Source: an uncultured Pedosphaera sp.
Lineage (GTDB): Bacteria; Verrucomicrobiota; Verrucomicrobiia; Limisphaerales; Pedosphaeraceae
Direction of reading: 5' to 3'
DNA: 64,000 nt
Assembly (NCBI GenBank): GCA_903918755.1
Contig: CAIXFN010000072.1
Coordinates: 37,594-101,593 of the forward strand
Of this stretch, positions 60,468 through 64,000 are shown in pieces. A program made the translations under genes and the position numbers. Below the pieces are notes generated by a model, which did no database searches, was not told the origin of the DNA, and saw nothing but the letters and a program-made list of their open reading frames with translations. Position 1 is the first letter of the stretch. Every line of letters begins with the position of its first letter.

Positions 60468-62795
60468 ATGGAAAGACTCCTTATGGACCCGATGAAACTT
60501 TGCCCCAGTTGCCGCCAGCCCCTCGCGCCGAACGCGCCCGATGGATTATGCCCGGCGTGCCTGCTGCAGGCCGGCGCGGACACCGGCTTCGACCTGTGCC
60601 CGGACAGCCAGCCCGCGGGAGGACGGACCCGATTTGAAGCTCCCACCCCGGACGAGGTGGCCCGCCTGTTCCCGCAACTCGATATCCTGGGCTTCCTTGG
60701 CCAAGGTGGAATGGGGGCGGTCTATCTGGCGAGGCAGAAGGCGTTGGAGCGAGTTGTGGCCCTCAAGGTTCTGCCTCCGGGCATTGGCCAGGAGGCGGCC
60801 TTCGCGGATCGCTTCACGCGCGAAGCCAAGGCGTTGGCGCGGCTGAACCATCCCGGCATTGTTACCCTCTACGAGTTTGGCCAGGCGGACCGGCTTTTTT
60901 ACTTCCTCATGGAATTCGTGGATGGCGTGAACCTGCGCCAATTGCTGGATGCCGGGCGTTTGTCTGCCCGCGAGGCGTTGGCCATTGTGCCGCAGATTTG
61001 TGATGCCTTGCAATATTCCCATGACCACGGGATCGTCCATCGGGATATCAAACCGGAGAACATCCTGCTGGACCGGCAAGGCCGCGTGAAGGTGGCCGAC
61101 TTTGGACTCGCCAAAATTGTCCGGGGAACCGAATCCCCCGGCTCCCCTGACGCCGAAACCGTGGCGACCGGTGGTGCCGGGGCAACCCCCGTGCCCACTG
61201 AAGCCGGTAAGGTGATGGGCACCCCGCAATACATGGCGCCCGAGCAGCGGGAAAACCCGGGCGAGGTGGACCATCGGGCGGATATCTACGCGCTGGGGGT
61301 GGTCTTTTACCAAATGCTCACCGGCGAGCTTCCCGGCAAACTGATCACGGTACCTTCGCAGAAGGTGCCGGTGGATGTGCGCCTCGACGCCGTGGTCCTC
61401 CGCGCGCTGGAAAGAAAGCCCGAACTCCGCTTTCAGCAAGTCAGCGACGTCAAGACGATGGTCGAGACTATCGTGGCCAATCCAACCGGCGACCTTCCAC
61501 CCGCCCCGGCGGAATCTGCCAGCGCGGCACCACGCATCTTGAAAACCGGCAGCGGCACTATTACCACGCCGGCGAGGTTGGCCACCTTGGCCGGCCAGCT
61601 CTTTCACTTCCGAAACAGCAACGGGCAAATCACTCTCGACGATCGCCAGTTGACCCACGCGCGCGCCGGCCGTCATACGATCATCCCGCTGGCCGCCATC
61701 CGCGATCTGGGAATTGGCCAGTATCCGCGCACAGTGCACCTGGCGGGCATCCACTTTATCAGCGTGATTTATGAGGAAGGTGGACAGCGCCAGCAAGTCC
61801 TCCTGTCACCTTCGTTGTTCAAAGCACGAATCGCTGAATGGCAGACAGCGATTCGGGAAGCCATTTTGGCCGCCACGGGGCGGGTGCCGGCGTCGAGTCC
61901 CGTCGATAAATTTGGCACTCCAATCCAGTTATTCGTGCCCAACCTTGCGCCGGCCTTTGTCCCGCTGATAGTTGGGGCGGCGCTGTTAATGGGGTTCCTG
62001 TACCTCAAATTCGGCACCCAAATCCCATCTCCCGCCGGCCCTACCGGAATGGACGTCCAGCCCGTGGGGGTGAGCAACAACGTCCTGATCGCAGAGGTGA
62101 CCACCGAAGTCGGGCGCGGCAGCGCTGAATTGCGAATCTTCCTGCAAGGGGCGCGCCTGCCCGCCACCACGGAAGCAGCCGTGGCTGACACATTTGTTCC
62201 TCCATTCAACGGCACCTTCATCAAGCCGACGCCGTACCCGGGCAATCACTCCTGGCGGATCCTTCCACCTGGTCGTCTAACGTGGCGGGTGGGATTCGTG
62301 CTGCCGGATGTGGCGACGGCGCAGGAGGCCTTTACTCACTTCCGGCTCATTGGAAAAGTGCCCGCCGGACCGGGCCATACCTTCGGCGGGACGCTCTTTC
62401 GAGTGAGCCAAATAAACGGGCAGGAATTCGTCGCCACGCTGCAAGGCGGCCCGGTGCTTGCGTCGAACAATCCGCGCTGGGTCCAGGTCTCCGGCTCCAG
62501 CCAGCACAACGAATCCACCAGCATGACGCTGACCTGGGAACTGCTCGCGTCCCGGCCCGGTTTGGCGCAGTTTTCCCGGGCCGGCACCCCGATCAAAGTT
62601 TTGAAATCCGATCCCCGGACGAAACTTTGGGGACTCTCCTTCCAGCTGGAGTTGACCAAAATCGGCCCGGACCGCGTCAGGTTCGTCCGTCAGATCGGCG
62701 GCACGAGCGTGGGCGAGGAATTCCCCGGTAACTGCCAGCGAAGCACGGGTCCAAATGACGGATATCCTCCGAATAACCCAGCTTGCTACACGTAA
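60468..62795 (+). CDS. Membrane serine/threonine protein kinase with zinc-ribbon N-terminus
   Basis: Length 775 aa; an ATG at 60483 with GGAAAG upstream is an alternative start. A four-Cys zinc ribbon (CPSCRQ...CPACLL, about 12-32) precedes a complete Hanks kinase: Gly loop LGQGGMGAVYLA (about 76-88), Lys in VVALKVLPP, HRD Asp193 in VHRDIKPENILL, DFG Asp211, APE in YMAPEQ. The activation segment carries a Gly/Pro/Thr-rich insertion. A PH-like segment (about 375-455) and one TM helix (about 495-512) follow, then a 255-residue extracytoplasmic domain of unknown fold. It probably senses an envelope signal and phosphorylates the ECF sigma factor encoded 52 bp upstream. No defect is seen in the kinase core. 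Confidence 0.87.
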   Translation: MERLLMDPMKLCPSCRQPLAPNAPDGLCPACLLQAGADTGFDLCPDSQPAGGRTRFEAPTPDEVARLFPQLDILGFLGQGGMGAVYLARQKALERVVALKVLPPGIGQEAAFADRFTREAKALARLNHPGIVTLYEFGQADRLFYFLMEFVDGVNLRQLLDAGRLSAREALAIVPQICDALQYSHDHGIVHRDIKPENILLDRQGRVKVADFGLAKIVRGTESPGSPDAETVATGGAGATPVPTEAGKVMGTPQYMAPEQRENPGEVDHRADIYALGVVFYQMLTGELPGKLITVPSQKVPVDVRLDAVVLRALERKPELRFQQVSDVKTMVETIVANPTGDLPPAPAESASAAPRILKTGSGTITTPARLATLAGQLFHFRNSNGQITLDDRQLTHARAGRHTIIPLAAIRDLGIGQYPRTVHLAGIHFISVIYEEGGQRQQVLLSPSLFKARIAEWQTAIREAILAATGRVPASSPVDKFGTPIQLFVPNLAPAFVPLIVGAALLMGFLYLKFGTQIPSPAGPTGMDVQPVGVSNNVLIAEVTTEVGRGSAELRIFLQGARLPATTEAAVADTFVPPFNGTFIKPTPYPGNHSWRILPPGRLTWRVGFVLPDVATAQEAFTHFRLIGKVPAGPGHTFGGTLFRVSQINGQEFVATLQGGPVLASNNPRWVQVSGSSQHNESTSMTLTWELLASRPGLAQFSRAGTPIKVLKSDPRTKLWGLSFQLELTKIGPDRVRFVRQIGGTSVGEEFPGNCQRSTGPNDGYPPNNPACYT

Positions 62796-62909
62796 ACTGG
62801 GAGTCGAGTGTCCAGTCGGGCATAGGGAACCTCAGGCGCTGCCCCAGCGGCAAGGCAACCCCACCGCAATGACGATGATTTTACAAAATGGAGAGAAAAT
62901 CCCATCCGC

Positions 62910-63066
62910 TCAACCGTTTGGAATGACCGCCCCGGTACTATCCACCTCCACGGTGAACGATTCCCCCTGGAGTTGGCACAGCTCGATCCTCATGGCTGGT
63001 TCAGTCTTGGCGCTGAAAGCGGCCGTGCGCAGCAGTTCATCGGCGAGTTCTCGGAAGTTACGCAGG
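62910..63066 (-). pseudogene. Possible C-terminal gene remnant next to short repeats
   Basis: On the minus strand the frame reads NFRELADELLRTAAFSAKT and ends VEVDSTGAVIPNG-stop. It looks protein-like, then runs upstream straight into the 63071-63241 repeats. A competing + strand frame also looks plausible (LAQLDPHGWFSLGAESG), so coding status is doubtful. Confidence 0.22.
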
Positions 63067-63070
63067 GCAG

Positions 63071-63241
63071 GCCCGTGCGTCGCCGGCAGCTTCCGTCTTC
63101 GCTGGCAGCTTCGCCGGACAAGATGCAGGGCTGGCCCGTGCGTCGCTGGCAGCGATGCGGGGCCGGGCAGGATGAAGAGGATTATCCCTGGGTCGCCCAA
63201 GGGGCTTCCGTCTTCGCTGGCAGCTACGCCGGACAGGATGC
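63071..63241. repeat. Short interspersed repeats (two interleaved unit types)
   Basis: GCCCGTGCGTCGCYGGCAG occurs at 63071 and 63134; CTTCCGTCTTCGCTGGCAGC at 63090 and 63205, each followed by a TWCGCCGGACA end. The second unit also occurs at 53081 inside repeat B copy 2. Spacing is irregular and there are no spacers of CRISPR type. Confidence 0.65.
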
Positions 63242-63388
63242 AGGGCAGGGAGGATGTGGGGTAGTGGTCGGCGGAGCCGCAAGATCATGGCTCGGCTGCA
63301 TCATGTCAAATCCGGTGAATCCTGTCTCAACTCCGGAGTTCCCGTGTTCGCTGGGGAAGTCGCGAGCCGGCCACCCGGCGACTGCACG

Positions 63389-63406
63389 CCGGTACCACGG
63401 TACCGG
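63389..63406. repeat. Perfect 8-bp inverted repeat
   Basis: CCGGTACC and GGTACCGG are separated by AC. No gene is near enough to assign a function. The rest of 63242-63606 holds only a diverged piece of the AATCCTGTCTC-type repeat (near 63320). Confidence 0.4.
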
Positions 63407-63606
63407 TGGACTGCCGCGCGGGGCATTCTCGCAGGAGAACCATGGGCTCGGTTAACCAATCGCTTCGTCGGCGCCGGTTGCAGTTCTTCGGCGATGGAGA
63501 AATCTCAACGCGTGTCCCCTGAATGACAAATCGGCCTGGACAGCGTTTGGGGCTGACCAGGCGGGGTTTACAAACTCACATAACCACAGTAATCTGAGGA
63601 TGCCAC

Positions 63607-63846
63607 TTATTGTTTCAAGCGAAAATACATTTGCGCATTGGTCGGATATATTCTGGAAGGATTGGCTTGAGCGCTGGCGGGGACATAAGGTCCCATCACA
63701 TTGGTGGAAGATTGAAGCATAAAATTGGCTCCCGACCAATAAAGCACCAAATTCCCGGCCTCCTTGCTAATGGTCAATTGGGCCGCCGCCGAAGGTGCGG
63801 CAAAGGCAATTCCAGAAACGCTGCTGAACCCTATCAGCCTGTTGAA
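63607..63846 (-). pseudogene. Secreted-protein C-terminal domain separated from upstream frame by a stop codon
   Basis: On the minus strand this reads ...GIAFAAPSAAAQLTISKEAG, then LVLYWSGANFMLQSSTNVMG and ends YPTNAQMYFRLKQ-stop. The W-S-G...LQSSTNV-x-GPY...FRL pattern is common at the C-termini of Verrucomicrobial exoproteins. It lacks a normal start codon and follows an in-frame TAA (63847-63849) directly. It is either the tail of the upstream gene cut off by a nonsense mutation or an independent remnant. Confidence 0.45.
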
Positions 63847-64000
63847 TTAATAAAGTTTTGAAAAAAAGCGCCCCTCATTCCAAAAAGCTGCCGTTGTCCC
63901 AGAATCCTCCGCTGGTGCTAACTGGACCCATAAATTCTCACGCAATGTGTCCGGTCTTGTCGATAGACTTGTCATTGTTCCAGTGAATATGGCGCGTATC
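63847..64000 (-). CDS. 3' end of a minus-strand gene running out of the window
   Basis: The frame is open from the window edge to TAA at 63847-63849 and encodes 50 residues (including LRENLWVQLAPAEDSG and FWNEGRFFSKLY). It has no recognisable family. It is in the same frame as the 63607-63846 fragment. Confidence 0.4.
   Translation of the reverse strand, partial: IRAIFTGTMTSLSTRPDTLRENLWVQLAPAEDSGTTAAFWNEGRFFSKLY

Noticed and set aside
63071..63241. CRISPR array
   Set aside because: Repeats are few, of two kinds and irregularly spaced, and no cas gene is present.

Overview
The window reads as chromosome from a member of the Verrucomicrobiota, probably Pedosphaera/Limisphaerales-like. This is inferred from gene content, not from any marker gene: HzsA-related PD40/cytochrome proteins, CRTAC1 (ASPIC/UnbV) proteins, a PVC-type ECF sigma factor beside a Ser/Thr kinase, very large secreted proteins, and DNA of moderately high GC. 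There is no rRNA, intact tRNA, CRISPR array, transposase or integrase.

Layout. 1-8.3 kb (+): the 3' end of an outer-membrane barrel gene with a clear terminator, a five-haem membrane cytochrome/TPR protein, a CRTAC1 protein, a GT2-like glycosyltransferase and a Wzx-like flippase. 8.6-9.8 kb (-): a secreted sedolisin (S53) without its usual propeptide. 10.5-19.6 kb (+): an unknown one-TM protein, then a 1899-aa CHASE/GAF/multi-PAS HisKA_2 kinase and a receiver-PAS-kinase-receiver hybrid that probably form one signalling pair. Three copies of a short dispersed repeat (family A) bracket these genes. 19.6-21.8 kb: non-coding, filled by a 1.1-kb repeat (family B) and a second partial copy. 21.8-35.1 kb (+): a 55-aa leader ORF with a strong RBS, overlapping by ATGA a 2117-aa secreted protein, followed by secreted proteins of 1093 and 1152 aa. 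These four are tightly coupled and end at a strong terminator. This is the best candidate here for an undescribed system.

35.2-52.2 kb (mostly -): a secreted six-hairpin glycosidase-like protein, a DUF2846-type lipoprotein, three divergent HzsA-related PD40/c-type cytochrome proteins, a YVTN-propeller/di-haem protein, and on the + strand a RidA/chorismatase-like gene and a secreted propeller protein. 52.2-53.6 kb: an inverted second copy of repeat B, 32 kb from the first. 53.8-54.6 kb (-): an immunity-like protein just downstream of what looks like the tail of a lost toxin. 54.8-62.8 kb: a secreted unknown protein, a DUF3592 protein, an atypical PII protein, a stand-alone CheB methylesterase, and an ECF sigma/Ser-Thr kinase pair. 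62.8-64 kb: short repeats and degraded or partial minus-strand genes.

The overall picture is of a cell investing in secreted and periplasmic machinery (haem proteins, propellers, proteases, glycosidases, giant surface proteins) with elaborate signalling. Most functions are assigned by family resemblance read by eye. Start codons are often uncertain because Shine-Dalgarno sequences are weak.
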